The position numbers were made by a program, and so were the translations under genes. From NCBI RefSeq assembly GCF_000717335.1, contig NZ_JNYZ01000026.1:49887-113886 (forward strand): a stretch of 64,000 nt of DNA. Reading direction: 5' to 3'. Below, piece by piece: positions 43,680 through 52,262 of the stretch. The notes below the pieces were generated by a model. The model worked only from the letters and a program-made list of their open reading frames with translations, did not search any database and was not told where the DNA came from. How positions within the stretch are numbered: the first letter of the stretch is position 1; each line of letters opens with the position of its first letter. The DNA is from Amycolatopsis jejuensis (GTDB taxonomy: Bacteria; Actinomycetota; Actinomycetes; Mycobacteriales; Pseudonocardiaceae).

Positions 43680-43870
43680 AGGGGAGAGTTCGTCGGTGAA
43701 CCTCGTGCCGAACGACACCAGCAGGATCGTGGGATGGGGCACGACGTCGGCGTGACTCACCCGATGCCCGCGCTGCACGAGTTCCCGGCTGACACCGAGT
43801 GACGGGTAGAAGGTGGCCGGGCGCAGTGCAGCCGACAGCTCCGCGGCAGCTACCACTTTCCAATGCAACC
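43680..43870 (-). pseudogene. Remnant of a macrolide-type (GT1) glycosyltransferase
   Basis: On the minus strand the segment YPSLGVSRELVQRGHRVSHAD resembles the N-terminus of MGT-type glycosyltransferases, and the following TILLVSFGTRFTDE resembles their central LVS.GT.FTD motif. In intact enzymes more than 200 residues separate these parts, so an internal deletion has joined them. No start or stop gives a sensible product. Confidence 0.45.
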
Positions 43871-43891
43871 TACTTTGTGTTACAAAGTAGG
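43869..43891. promoter_or_regulatory. Perfect palindromic operator before the ABC-exporter operon
   Basis: CCTACTTTGT (43869-43878), three bases, then ACAAAGTAGG (43882-43891): 10-bp perfect arms, 20 nt before the ATG at 43912. This is the form of a dimeric repressor site. The operon itself encodes a winged-helix regulator (46184-46495), the most likely ligand of this site. Confidence 0.75.
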
Positions 43892-43911
43892 GGAACGCAT
43901 TGGGGGAAGTC

Positions 43912-44808
43912 ATGGCTGAAGCATTCCGGCTCACCGGTTTGGTCAAGAGGTTCGGGCAGCTCAGAGCGGTCGACGGCGTCTCCGTCACCGTGCGCACCGG
44001 CGAGGTGGTCGCGCTGCTCGGGCCGAACGGCGCAGGCAAATCGACCACCATCGACCTGCTGCTCGGGCTCGCTCCACCCGACGAGGGGGACGTCCGCGTG
44101 CTCGATGGCGGGCCGCGTGCGGCGCTCGACTCCGGGCGGCTCGCGGCGATGGTGCAGAACGGGTTCCTGCTGCGGGACGTCACGCCGGCCGAGCTCGTCG
44201 AGCTGCACCGGTCGATGTTCCGGAACCCCTTGTCCGTCAAGGAGATCTACGACCGCGCCGGCATCGGGGAGTTCGCGAAACGCCGGTGTGGCAAGTTGTC
44301 CGGCGGGCAGCTGCAACGGGTGCGGTACGCCCTCGCGCTCACCGGGGACCCGGAGATTCTGGTGCTGGACGAGCCGACTGCGGCGCTGGACGTCGACGCG
44401 CGGCGGGCGTTCTGGGCGTCCATGCGTGAGTTCACCGCGGGCGGCCGCACGGTGTTGTTCGCGACCCACTATCTCGCCGAGGCCGAGGACTACGCCGATC
44501 GCGTTGTGCTGATGCGGCAAGGGAAAGTCGTCGCGGACGGGCCGGTTGCGGAGGTGCGCGCGAACGTGTCCGGGCGGGTGCTGCGGGCCGTCGTGCCAGG
44601 GGCGAGTGACGACGGGCTGGCCGCGCTGGCCGGGGTCGCGTCCGTGCGCAGGCAAGGGGACCGGGCCGAGCTCTCGTGCGCCGACTCCGACCTGGCCATC
44701 CGGGCGCTCCTGGACACGTTCCCGCAGGCCAGCTCCATAGAGATCACCTCCGCGGGGCTTGAGGAAGCCTTCCTCGCCCTTACCTCCTCGCAAGGAGCGC
44801 TGCGATGA
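43912..44808 (+). CDS. ABC-2 type exporter ATP-binding protein
   Basis: 298 aa from ATG 43912 with GGGGGA upstream. Walker A GPNGAGKST, Q loop AAMVQNGFLL, signature LSGGQLQR, Walker B ILVLDEPTA and the H loop VLFATHYLAEAEDY are intact. The C-terminal about 80 aa are typical of drug-exporter ATPases. It overlaps the permease gene by 4 nt (ATGA). A palindromic operator lies just upstream. The exported substrate (drug, lipid or peptide) cannot be told. Confidence 0.93.
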   Translation: MAEAFRLTGLVKRFGQLRAVDGVSVTVRTGEVVALLGPNGAGKSTTIDLLLGLAPPDEGDVRVLDGGPRAALDSGRLAAMVQNGFLLRDVTPAELVELHRSMFRNPLSVKEIYDRAGIGEFAKRRCGKLSGGQLQRVRYALALTGDPEILVLDEPTAALDVDARRAFWASMREFTAGGRTVLFATHYLAEAEDYADRVVLMRQGKVVADGPVAEVRANVSGRVLRAVVPGASDDGLAALAGVASVRRQGDRAELSCADSDLAIRALLDTFPQASSIEITSAGLEEAFLALTSSQGALR

Positions 44809-45539
44809 ACCTCGTCTACCTCCGCCTGGAGATCCTGCGGATCGTGCGCAGCCCGCAGTTCGCGTTGTTCACGATCGTGGTTCCGCTCGGCATGTTCCTG
44901 CTGTTCGGCGGGCTGTTCGGGGACCAAGTCGGCCCGGACGGCATCCGCGCGAGTGTCACCACGATGATCAACATGGGCGCGTACGGCGCGATGAGCGGCG
45001 CGCTGTTCACCGGCACCCGGGTCGCGACCGAGCGCACCGACGGCTGGCAACGGCAGCTGCGGCTCACGCCGATGCGCGGACCGGGGTACCTCGCGGTGAA
45101 ACTCGCGTCGGCCATGGCAATGGCGTTGCCCGTGGTCGTGGTGATCTTCGTGGCCGGAGCACTGCGTGGCGTCGACCTCACCGCGGCGCAATGGCTGCTC
45201 AGCGGTGTCGCATTGTGGTTGGGCGCCTTGCCGTTCGCGGTGCTCGGGTTGCTGCTCGGGCTGTTCGGCAAGGGTGACACAGTGGGCGCGATGACCGGTG
45301 CGCTGATGCTGCCGCTGGGGGTGTTCGGCGGGTTGTGGATGCCGCTGTCGATCATGCCGGAGTGGATGTCGGTGGTGGCGCACTTCTTCCCGACGTACTG
45401 GCTCGGCCGGGTCGGTACGCTGCCGATCGACCACGCCGGCGGGCTCGGGCTGGCCGTCGGTGTGCTCGCGGCGTGGCTGGTGGTGCCTGCGCTCGTGGTG
45501 GTGCGGCGGTTCCGGCTGGGGCCGGTGAAGGTGGCGTGA
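44805..45539 (+). CDS. ABC-2 type transporter permease
   Basis: 244 aa with six hydrophobic segments: FALFTIVVPLGMFLLFGGLFG, a TMINMGAYGAMSGALFTG region, ALPVVVVIFVAGAL, WLLSGVALWLGALPFAVLGLLLG, GALMLPLGVFGGLWMPLSIMP and LGLAVGVLAAWLVVPALVVV. This is the normal ABC-2 permease layout. It pairs with the upstream ATPase to make an exporter. Confidence 0.92.
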   Translation: MNLVYLRLEILRIVRSPQFALFTIVVPLGMFLLFGGLFGDQVGPDGIRASVTTMINMGAYGAMSGALFTGTRVATERTDGWQRQLRLTPMRGPGYLAVKLASAMAMALPVVVVIFVAGALRGVDLTAAQWLLSGVALWLGALPFAVLGLLLGLFGKGDTVGAMTGALMLPLGVFGGLWMPLSIMPEWMSVVAHFFPTYWLGRVGTLPIDHAGGLGLAVGVLAAWLVVPALVVVRRFRLGPVKVA

Positions 45540-45566
45540 CGTGGTGACTTCCTGATGGGGGATGGG

Positions 45567-46187
45567 ATGAACGCAGACGACGAACCGCTGTCGGCGGCCG
45601 AATCGCTGGACCTCATCGCCCGGCAGAACGAGCGGACGCGGCGTGAGCTGCGGGTCAGTCCGGCGCGGTTGTTCGGCGTGTGGGCTTTCACCTGGCTCGT
45701 CGGCTGGGGGCTCGTCTACCTCTCCGACGAGCGTTCGGCGGCGCTGCTGCCGGGCTGGGTCGCGGGTCTCGTGGTGGGAGTGCTGATGGTCGGCGCGATC
45801 ACGTACTCCGCCTGGCACGGCAGCAAACCCAGCCGCGGGATCCGAGGTCCGTCACGGCGGATCGGCGCGATGTACGGCTGGTCGTGGGCGATCTCGTTCG
45901 CGGCCATGACCCTGGTGGACATCCGGCTCACCAAGATGGTCCCCGCGGGCTCCGACCTCGTTCCACTGCTGTGGTCGGGTACGTCGCTGCTGCTCACCGG
46001 CGCCCTCTACCTGGCAGGCGGAATGCTGTGGCAGGACCTGCGCCAGTACGGTCTCGGTGGCTGGATCATCGTCTGCAGCGGGGTGAGCGTGCTGGTCGGG
46101 GTGCCGGGTAACTTCCTCGTCCTCTCGCTGGCGGGTGGCGGCGGATTCGCCGTCGCGGCGCTGGTCTACGTGGTGCGCCCGCGGTGA
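45567..46187 (+). CDS. Unknown six-helix membrane protein of the exporter operon
   Basis: 206 aa from ATG 45567, chosen because GGGGGATGGG directly precedes it; ATG 45555 is the alternative. A cytoplasmic acidic lead (NADDEPLSAAESLDLIARQNERTRRELRVSP) is followed by about six hydrophobic helices (ARLFGVWAFTWLVGWGLVYL, LPGWVAGLVVGVLMVGAITY, IGAMYGWSWAISFAAMTLVD and others). It resembles small membrane proteins often found with PadR or winged-helix regulators. It overlaps the regulator gene by 4 nt. No catalytic residues are seen. Confidence 0.8.
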   Translation: MNADDEPLSAAESLDLIARQNERTRRELRVSPARLFGVWAFTWLVGWGLVYLSDERSAALLPGWVAGLVVGVLMVGAITYSAWHGSKPSRGIRGPSRRIGAMYGWSWAISFAAMTLVDIRLTKMVPAGSDLVPLLWSGTSLLLTGALYLAGGMLWQDLRQYGLGGWIIVCSGVSVLVGVPGNFLVLSLAGGGGFAVAALVYVVRPR

Positions 46188-46495
46188 CCGAGTCCGCGCT
46201 GCCCGAGCTCGACCCGGTGATCCATGCCCAGGCGCGGCTGCGGGTCACGGTTGCGCTCGCCGGGCTGCGCAAAGGCGACCAGATCACTTTCCCGCGGCTG
46301 CAGCAGCTGCTCGAAATGACCGCGGGCAACCTTTCCACGCATTTGCGCAAGCTCGAGGACGTCGAGTACGTCGAGATCACCAAGGCGTACGAGCACCGCA
46401 CGCCGGTGACGCTGGTCCGGCTCACCGCCAAGGGCCGGACCGCGTTCGAGAGCTACACCGACGCGCTGCACCGGCTCCTGGACGCTGGGAGCTGA
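46184..46495 (+). CDS. Winged-helix transcriptional regulator (HTH_27/ArsR-like)
   Basis: 103 aa. LDPVIHAQARLRVTVALAGLRKGDQITFPRLQQLLEMTAGNLSTHLRKLEDVEYVEITK is a compact winged helix with the recognition helix at TAGNLSTHLRKL, followed by a wing ending in PVTLVRLTAKGRTAFE. It has no metal-binding cysteines. Position as fourth gene of the exporter operon and the palindrome at 43869-43891 suggest autoregulation. Confidence 0.87.
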   Translation: MTESALPELDPVIHAQARLRVTVALAGLRKGDQITFPRLQQLLEMTAGNLSTHLRKLEDVEYVEITKAYEHRTPVTLVRLTAKGRTAFESYTDALHRLLDAGS

Positions 46496-46496
46496 C

Positions 46497-47825
46497 GTGT
46501 CCCGCTGGGTCGTGCACCTGGACCTCGACGCGTTCTACGCCTCGGCCGAGCAGCTCACGCGGCCGACGCTGCGTGGCCGGGCGGTGGTGGTCGGCGGCAC
46601 CGGACCGCGCGGGGTCGTGGCCGGGGCGAGTTATGAATCCCGCGAGTACGGCGTGCGTTCGGCGATGCCGATGTCCCAGGCACGGCGGCTGCTTCCGTCC
46701 GGTGGGGTGGTGCTGCCGCCGCGATTCCGGTTGTACGAGCTGTTGAGCAAGCAGGTGTTCGACGTCGTCGGCGAGGTCGCGCCGGTGCTGGAACGGATTT
46801 CGCTCGACGAGGCGTTCGCGGAGCCGCCTGCGCTGGCCGGCGCGTCGGTGGCGGAGGTGACCGAGTTCGCGGAGAACCTGCGCTCGCGGATCCGGGAGCG
46901 GACCGGGCTGACGGCGTCGATCGGCGCGGGCACCGGCAAGCAGGTCGCGAAAATCGGTTCGGACCGGGCGAAACCCGATGGGCTGCTGGTCGTCCCGCCG
47001 GGGACCGAACGGGAGTTCCTGGCGCCGCTGCCGGTGCGGGCGCTGTGGGGGATCGGGCCGGTCGCGGAAGGGAAACTGCGCACGATCGGCGTCCAGACGC
47101 TGGGTGAGCTGGCGGCGTTGCCCGAGCCGGACGCGGTGTCGACGCTCGGCGGGGTCGTCGGCCGCGAGCTGCGGCGGCTGGCGAGCGGGATCGACGACCG
47201 ACCGGTCGCCGAACGCGGCGAGGCCAAGCAGGTGAGCGCGGAGACGACGTTCGACACCGACGTCGTCGACCTGGTCCGGCTGCGGGGAGAGGTCCGGAAG
47301 ATCGCCGTCGGTGCACACGCTCGGTTGGTGAAAGCGGGGCGTGTTGCGCGTACTGTGGTGATCAAATTACGGCACACGGACATGAGCACGGTCACCCGCT
47401 CCGAAACCACCGCGTCGCCCACCGACGACCTCGAACAGCTTGCTGCCACTGCAGAACGGCTGCTGCTGGACCCACAGGAGTTCGGGGGCGTACGGCTGGC
47501 CGGTGTTGCCTTCAGCGGGCTTTCCGTGCCACATCAGGACGCCCTCTTCACGCTCGCGGTGCCTGCCGCGACCGAGGCCGTGGTCACGTCGCGTGATGAC
47601 GCTGCCGCGCCGTCGCCGGGTGGGAGCGCGCCGCCGTCGTCCGGCTGGCGGCCTGGGGACGATGTGGTGCACGCTGCGCACGGGACGGGCTGGGTGCAGG
47701 GCGCCGGGCATGGTCGCGTCACGGTGCGGTTCGAGACGCGCACGTCCGGACCAGGGGTGGCGCGCACGTTCGATCAGTCCGATCCGGAGCTCACCCGGGG
47801 GAAGGTTGCGGATTGTCTTGCTTGA
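46497..47825 (+). CDS. dinB: DNA polymerase IV (Y-family translesion polymerase)
   Basis: 442 aa from GTG 46497. The Y-family catalytic acids are present: D9 in VVHLDLDAFYAS and D104/E105 in RISLDEAF. The fingers/palm motif RGVVAGASYESREYGVRSAMPMSQARRLLP, a helix-hairpin-helix LWGIGPVAEGKLRTIGVQTLGELAAL, and a little-finger domain follow. The last about 90 aa form an extra tail (WRPGDDVVHAAHGTGWVQGAGHGRVTVRFETR) seen in some actinobacterial DinB proteins. It begins 2 nt after the regulator gene. The stop codon lies inside the first unit of a tandem repeat. Confidence 0.95.
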   Translation: MSRWVVHLDLDAFYASAEQLTRPTLRGRAVVVGGTGPRGVVAGASYESREYGVRSAMPMSQARRLLPSGGVVLPPRFRLYELLSKQVFDVVGEVAPVLERISLDEAFAEPPALAGASVAEVTEFAENLRSRIRERTGLTASIGAGTGKQVAKIGSDRAKPDGLLVVPPGTEREFLAPLPVRALWGIGPVAEGKLRTIGVQTLGELAALPEPDAVSTLGGVVGRELRRLASGIDDRPVAERGEAKQVSAETTFDTDVVDLVRLRGEVRKIAVGAHARLVKAGRVARTVVIKLRHTDMSTVTRSETTASPTDDLEQLAATAERLLLDPQEFGGVRLAGVAFSGLSVPHQDALFTLAVPAATEAVVTSRDDAAAPSPGGSAPPSSGWRPGDDVVHAAHGTGWVQGAGHGRVTVRFETRTSGPGVARTFDQSDPELTRGKVADCLA

Positions 47826-48085
47826 GTCCTGGTGTTGTCAGTTCGCGCGGGGGCGGTCTGTGGATCGTCTTGCTTGTGCCCTGGTCGGGGCTGGTGTCGC
47901 CGGTTCGCGCGGGGGCCGTCTGGATTGTCTCGCCTGAGCCGTGGTCGGCGCCGGTGTCGTCAGCTCACCCGCTTGTCTCGCCTGAGTCCTGATCGGTCGG
48001 GTGTCGTCAGCCCCACCCGCGGCCAGCCCGGCGGATTCTCTCGCCCGAGCTTTTGCCTGGTCAGCACCGGTGTCGTCGCCCATCA
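47811..48085 (+). repeat. Five degenerate 48-63-bp units seeded by the end of dinB
   Basis: Units start at about 47811, 47863, 47923, 47971 and 48034, each with GAT(T/C)GTCT(T/C)GC(T/C)TGAG-like heads and CCTGGT...GGTGTCGTCAG bodies. The first head is the final coding sequence and stop of dinB (DCLA-stop). Most later units keep the TGAG of the stop region. No gene is visible in 47826-48134. Confidence 0.78.
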
Positions 48086-48140
48086 GGGTGATGCGGCAGG
48101 ATGTGCCGGGCAGCCGGGCAGCCGGGCAAAGGGGATGATG

Positions 48141-49256
48141 ATGACGTACGTGCGCCGTGCCGCCGCTGTCGCCGGGGTCGCGCTGATGCTCGCGGCCTGC
48201 GGGAGCCCGACGAGCACGCCGCGGCCTCCGTCGGCGCCGTCGCCGCCGTCGGCTGTCGCCCCGGAGTCCTTCACCGTGGTGGCGACCGGGGACGTGCTGA
48301 TCCACCCGCGGCTCACCGACCAGGCGAAGACCGACGGCGGCGGGAAGATCGACTACCGGCCGCTGCTCGCCGGGGTCAAACCGCTGGTGTCCGGCGCGGA
48401 CCTGGGGATCTGCCACCTCGAGACGCCGCTCGCCCCGGAAGGCGGGCCGTACAGCGGGTATCCGTCGTTCAGCGCGCCGCCGGAGATCGCGGATGCGTTG
48501 CGCGACACCGGGTACGACACGTGTTCCACCGCGTCGAACCATACGCTCGACCAAAGCACCGCGGGCATCAAGCGCACGCTGGACAAGCTCGACGCGGCCG
48601 GGTTGAAACACACCGGCTCTGCGCGGTCGGCGGAGGAAGCTGCGAAACCGTTGATTCTCGACGTGCACGGGGTGAAGGTGGCACAGCTATCTTACGCGTT
48701 CGGGTTCAACGGGATCAAGCGCCCGGCCGGAAAACCGTGGCTGGCCAACGAAATCGACGCCGACGAGATCCTCGACGCGGCCCGCGCGGCGAAGGCGGCC
48801 GGCGCGGAAGTGGTGATCGCGAGCCTGCATTGGGGCGTTGAGTACCACCACGAGGTGACCGGCGAACAGGAACAGCTCGCGCGGAAGCTGTTGGCGTCAC
48901 CGGATCTCGACCTGATCGTGGGACATCACGCGCACGTGGTGCAGCCGTTCGAGAAAATCGGCGGCAAGTGGGTGGCTTTCGGGCTGGGCAACGAAATCGC
49001 GAGGCACGACGAACCGCGCGGCTCCACGGAGGAAGGCGTCGCGGCGCGGTTCCGGTTCACCCGCACGGGCGGCCGCTGGACGGTGGACAAGGCGGAGTAC
49101 GTCCCGACCCTCATCGACCTCGGCCCCCCGATCCGCCTACGAGACCTCACCGCGGCGCCGCCTGCTCAACGCGGCCAGGAGGCGCTTGCGCACACGGACG
49201 AGGTGGTGCTGTCCCGCGGAGCCGGGGAAGCGGGGCTGCGCCGCCCTGGTCGCTGA
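48141..49256 (+). CDS. CapA-family lipoprotein (poly-gamma-glutamate biosynthesis type)
   Basis: 371 aa from ATG 48141 (48135 and 48138 are alternatives; AAAGGGG precedes). A lipoprotein signal ends in LMLAACGSP. The metallophosphatase-like CapA core has ATGDVLIHPRL, a CHLETPLAPEGG segment, the NHTLDQS motif, ASLHWGVEYHHE and LIVGHHAHVVQPFE. CapA-type proteins are surface enzymes linked to polyglutamate or cell-wall polymer handling. No capB/capC neighbour is present, so a stand-alone envelope role is more likely. Confidence 0.88.
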   Translation: MTYVRRAAAVAGVALMLAACGSPTSTPRPPSAPSPPSAVAPESFTVVATGDVLIHPRLTDQAKTDGGGKIDYRPLLAGVKPLVSGADLGICHLETPLAPEGGPYSGYPSFSAPPEIADALRDTGYDTCSTASNHTLDQSTAGIKRTLDKLDAAGLKHTGSARSAEEAAKPLILDVHGVKVAQLSYAFGFNGIKRPAGKPWLANEIDADEILDAARAAKAAGAEVVIASLHWGVEYHHEVTGEQEQLARKLLASPDLDLIVGHHAHVVQPFEKIGGKWVAFGLGNEIARHDEPRGSTEEGVAARFRFTRTGGRWTVDKAEYVPTLIDLGPPIRLRDLTAAPPAQRGQEALAHTDEVVLSRGAGEAGLRRPGR

Positions 49257-49273
49257 CCTGCCGATCTGGTGCG

Positions 49274-49352
49274 CCCCAATGTGGCATTGGTTGCATGCGA
49301 TGCAGCGAATGTGGCGTTGGGTGCGTCAGATGCACCCAATGCCACATTGGGG
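49274..49352. terminator. Long inverted repeat between convergent genes, likely bidirectional terminator
   Basis: CCCCAATGTGGCATTGG (49274-49290) and CCAATGCCACATTGGGG (49336-49352) are perfect 17-bp arms. The 45-bp loop contains a further partial copy (AATGTGGCGTTGG). It sits between the ends of capA and the polyprenyl synthase gene. Repeated copies of the CAATGTGGCATTGG motif suggest a genomic repeat element serving as terminator. Confidence 0.72.
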
Positions 49353-49362
49353 TGGCCCGGGT

Positions 49363-50385
49363 TCAATGGTCCCGTCGAGTGATCAAGTGTGCCAGCGCGG
49401 TCAGCTCCGCCGTAGGCCGCGCGACCGGGTTCGCGGCGGTCAATGCGGACAGAGCATCCGTGAGCAGAGCGTCAGCCTCGGTGTGGCTCCACGTTCGCCC
49501 TCCTGCCTGGTCGATCAGGGCAGCGGCGTGCGGCAGGCAGTCGTCGCGTAGGGGGGCGCGGTAGAGGGCGGCCAGTTCCTGTCCGGCTGGCGTGTCCGAC
49601 GTCAGCGCCGCCACCACCGGCAGGGATTTCTTGCGGCTGCGCAGGTCCGAGTACACCGGCTTGCCCGTGACCGCCGGGTCGCCCCAGATGCCCAGCAGGT
49701 CGTCGACGTGCTGGAAAGCCAGGCCCAGCGAACGTCCGAAGCGGCCGAAGCGTTCCACGTGCTCGCCGCGGCCGCCGACCACCAGCACTCCCAGCGTGCA
49801 CGCGACGCTCAGCAGCGCAGCGGTCTTGCCCTGTGCCATCCGGACGCACTCGTCCACCTCGACGTTCGACCGTTGCTCGAACGCCAGGTCCTCGTGCTGT
49901 CCGTGCAGCAGGTCGAGCACCGCGGTGCTGAGCAGTCGCGCGGCGGCCGGGCCGTCGGGGGACAGAACGTCGAAGGCCAAGGCGAGCAAGGCATCCCCGG
50001 CGAGGACGGCCTGTCCGGTGCCGAAGACCGTCCACGCCGTGGGCCGATGCCGACGGGTGCGGTCGCCGTCCATCACGTCGTCGTGCAGGAGCGAGAAGTT
50101 GTGCGCCAGCTCGACCGCGACCGCGGCGGCGATCGCGTCTTCCGGATCGCCGCCCGCCGCCTCCGCGCACAGCAGCACCAACGCCGGACGCAGCGCCTTC
50201 CCGCCGGACGCGCCCGACGGCGTACCCGTCTCGTCCCACCAGCCCAGGTGGTATCCGGCGATCCGGCGCATCGACCCGGGCAGCCGGTCGACTGCCGCCC
50301 GCATCGCCGGTTCCCATCGGCTGCGGCTCCAGTCCAGCACCTCGGCCACGCTGCGAGCCCCGGTCTGTGCGTCCACTGTGGTCAT
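49363..50385 (-). CDS. Polyprenyl (geranylgeranyl-type) diphosphate synthase, probable encapsulin cargo
   Basis: 340 aa from ATG 50385 with GGAGG upstream. The first Asp-rich motif DDVMD (102-106) lies in ELAHNFSLLHDDVMDGDRTRRHRPT, and the second is DDLLGIWGD. Conserved GGKALRPALVLL, GQAVLAGDALLA and QGKTAALLS are also present. It condenses isopentenyl diphosphate onto allylic diphosphates; product length cannot be set from sequence. The encapsulin gene lies 46 nt upstream on the same strand. Polyprenyl transferases are proposed cargos of family 2B encapsulins. The N-terminal extension before the core is only about 20 aa, shorter than typical cargo-loading tails. Confidence 0.9.
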   Translation of the reverse strand: MTTVDAQTGARSVAEVLDWSRSRWEPAMRAAVDRLPGSMRRIAGYHLGWWDETGTPSGASGGKALRPALVLLCAEAAGGDPEDAIAAAVAVELAHNFSLLHDDVMDGDRTRRHRPTAWTVFGTGQAVLAGDALLALAFDVLSPDGPAAARLLSTAVLDLLHGQHEDLAFEQRSNVEVDECVRMAQGKTAALLSVACTLGVLVVGGRGEHVERFGRFGRSLGLAFQHVDDLLGIWGDPAVTGKPVYSDLRSRKKSLPVVAALTSDTPAGQELAALYRAPLRDDCLPHAAALIDQAGGRTWSHTEADALLTDALSALTAANPVARPTAELTALAHLITRRDH

Positions 50386-50431
50386 CGTTCCTCCGGGGTG
50401 CGGGCGGCGCGGGACAGGGTGACCGGCACCG

Positions 50432-51835
50432 TCAGTCCCCGCGGCCGATCTCGGCGTTTTCCAAGATTGCCAACGCATCCGGTACCAGCACCGCGGCCGA
50501 GTAGTATGCGCTCACCAGGTACGAGACGATCGCCTGCTCACTGATCCCCATGAACCGCACGTTCAAGCCGGGCTGGTACTCGTCCGGCAGCCCGGTCTGG
50601 TGCAGCCCGATCACGCCTTGCGCCTGCTCGCCGGTGCGCATCAGCAGGACCGAGCTCGTGCGCGTGTCCGTGACTGGGATCTTGTTGCACGGCAGCACCG
50701 GCACCCCGCGCCATCCCGGGACCTGGTGCCCGCCGAGGTCGACCGCGTCCGGGTACACCCCGCGCCTGCTGCATTCGCGGCCGAACGCGGCGATCGTCTT
50801 CGGATGGGCCAGGAAGAACGCAGGTTCCTTCCATACCAGGGAAAGCAGCTCGTCGAAGTCGTCCGGACCGGGTGGTCCGCTGCGAGTGGGCACGCGCTGG
50901 GTGAAATCCGCGTTGTGCAGCAGGCCGAAGCCGGCGTTGTTGACCAGCTCGTGTTCCTGCCGTTCGCGCAACGCCTCGACGGTGAGCCGCAACTGCTGCT
51001 CGACCTGGTTCATCGGCTGGTTGTAGAGGTCGGCGACCCGGCTGTGCACCCGCAGCACAGTCTGCGCGACGCTCAGCTCGTACTCGCGCGGCTCGGTGTC
51101 GTAGTCGACGAATGTGCCGGGCAGCTGCGGTTCGCCGTCGTGCCCGGACGCGACGTCGATGACCGCCTCGCCGTGGTCGTTCGACGCAAGCGACGCGTTT
51201 GCCGACACCGCATCCAGGTGCGCCCGCAGCGTCTCGGACCGGTCGAGCACTCCCTGGAACTCGCTGCGCGGCAACGACAACACCGTGCACGCGGTGATCG
51301 CTTTCGCGGTGAACTCCCAGATCCCGTCCGCGCTGACGAGCACTGCCTCGCCGAAGTAGTCGCCGTCGGCCAGCGTGCCCAGCACCGTCTGATCGCCGTA
51401 CGCGCCGGTGCCGATCTTGCTGATCTTGCCGTGCGCGACCAGACAAACCTGGTCCGCCTGATGTCCGAACTCCACCAGCGCGTCGCCCGGTTCGTACTCG
51501 TGCTGCACGAAGCGGCCGGCCAGCTCGTGCAGCACCTCCTCGTCGTCGTACCCGCGCAGCGGGGCCAGTTCGCCGAGCTCCGGCGGGATCACCCGCACCT
51601 GCGACCCGGTGGTGGCGAAGGTGACCCGGCCGTCGCCGACGGAATAGCTCAGCCGGCGGTTGACGCGGTACGCGCCGCCCGGCACCTCGACCCACGGCAG
51701 CACCTTCAGCAGCCACCGCGACGAGATGCCCTGCATCTGCGGGACGGACTTCGTGGTGGTCGCGAGGGTGCGGGCGGCGGCGCGGCCGAGGCTCAGCTGC
51801 GGGTGTTCCGGGTTGACCGGTTCGGTGACGGTCAC
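50432..51835 (-). CDS. Family 2B encapsulin shell protein with cyclic-nucleotide-binding-like insert
   Basis: 467 aa from GTG 51835, behind AGGTGG; GTG 51847 is the alternative. The N-arm ([41 protein letters not shown]) is characteristic of family 2 encapsulins. Residues about 105-205 form a Crp-like cNMP-binding domain ([47 protein letters not shown]), which marks family 2B. The HK97-like P and A domains follow ([50 protein letters not shown]). It forms a protein nanocompartment. It is the first gene of a two-gene operon with the polyprenyl synthase. Confidence 0.92.
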   Translation of the reverse strand: MTVTEPVNPEHPQLSLGRAAARTLATTTKSVPQMQGISSRWLLKVLPWVEVPGGAYRVNRRLSYSVGDGRVTFATTGSQVRVIPPELGELAPLRGYDDEEVLHELAGRFVQHEYEPGDALVEFGHQADQVCLVAHGKISKIGTGAYGDQTVLGTLADGDYFGEAVLVSADGIWEFTAKAITACTVLSLPRSEFQGVLDRSETLRAHLDAVSANASLASNDHGEAVIDVASGHDGEPQLPGTFVDYDTEPREYELSVAQTVLRVHSRVADLYNQPMNQVEQQLRLTVEALRERQEHELVNNAGFGLLHNADFTQRVPTRSGPPGPDDFDELLSLVWKEPAFFLAHPKTIAAFGRECSRRGVYPDAVDLGGHQVPGWRGVPVLPCNKIPVTDTRTSSVLLMRTGEQAQGVIGLHQTGLPDEYQPGLNVRFMGISEQAIVSYLVSAYYSAAVLVPDALAILENAEIGRGD

Positions 51836-52262
51836 TGCGAAAACCACCTAACGTCGAAAACATCCGGGAGGCCGTTATCCGGGAATGGGGCGGAATGCGG
51901 GCCTCAACATAGCAAGACCTCCTCTCCCGACAATCCCACGATCGGGTAGCCGGGGCCGGTTCACCTGTTTGCCGAACGGCCTTTTCGGGCATCGCGCGTG
52001 TTGTTGTCGATCGGCCAGTGGAAAAAGCGTCACGGTGGGTCGGGCGGCGTAACCCGGTCGGGCACCGGCGACCGGTATCCGAGCGGTTTTCCCTGGCAGG
52101 AACGGTCAATGGGGAAGCGGCCGGACGGGTCCGCTGCTCCGATCCGGCGAATTGCATACGGCCCGCGCGGCCACCCGGCTGAATCGCGGGATGCGCGGTT
52201 GTCCGTTCCGGAATGAGCTGGCTAGCGTCGGCCAGCATATTTACTGGCGCGAAAGGAACCGG
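51836..52262. other. Divergent intergenic region between encapsulin and a DUF4239 gene
   Basis: About 427 bp without a gene. It must hold the encapsulin promoter (AT-richer stretch near 51880-51920 on the minus strand) and that of the rightward gene. A short CCCGA...TCGGG inverted repeat lies near 51924-51946. No open frame here looks real. Confidence 0.45.
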
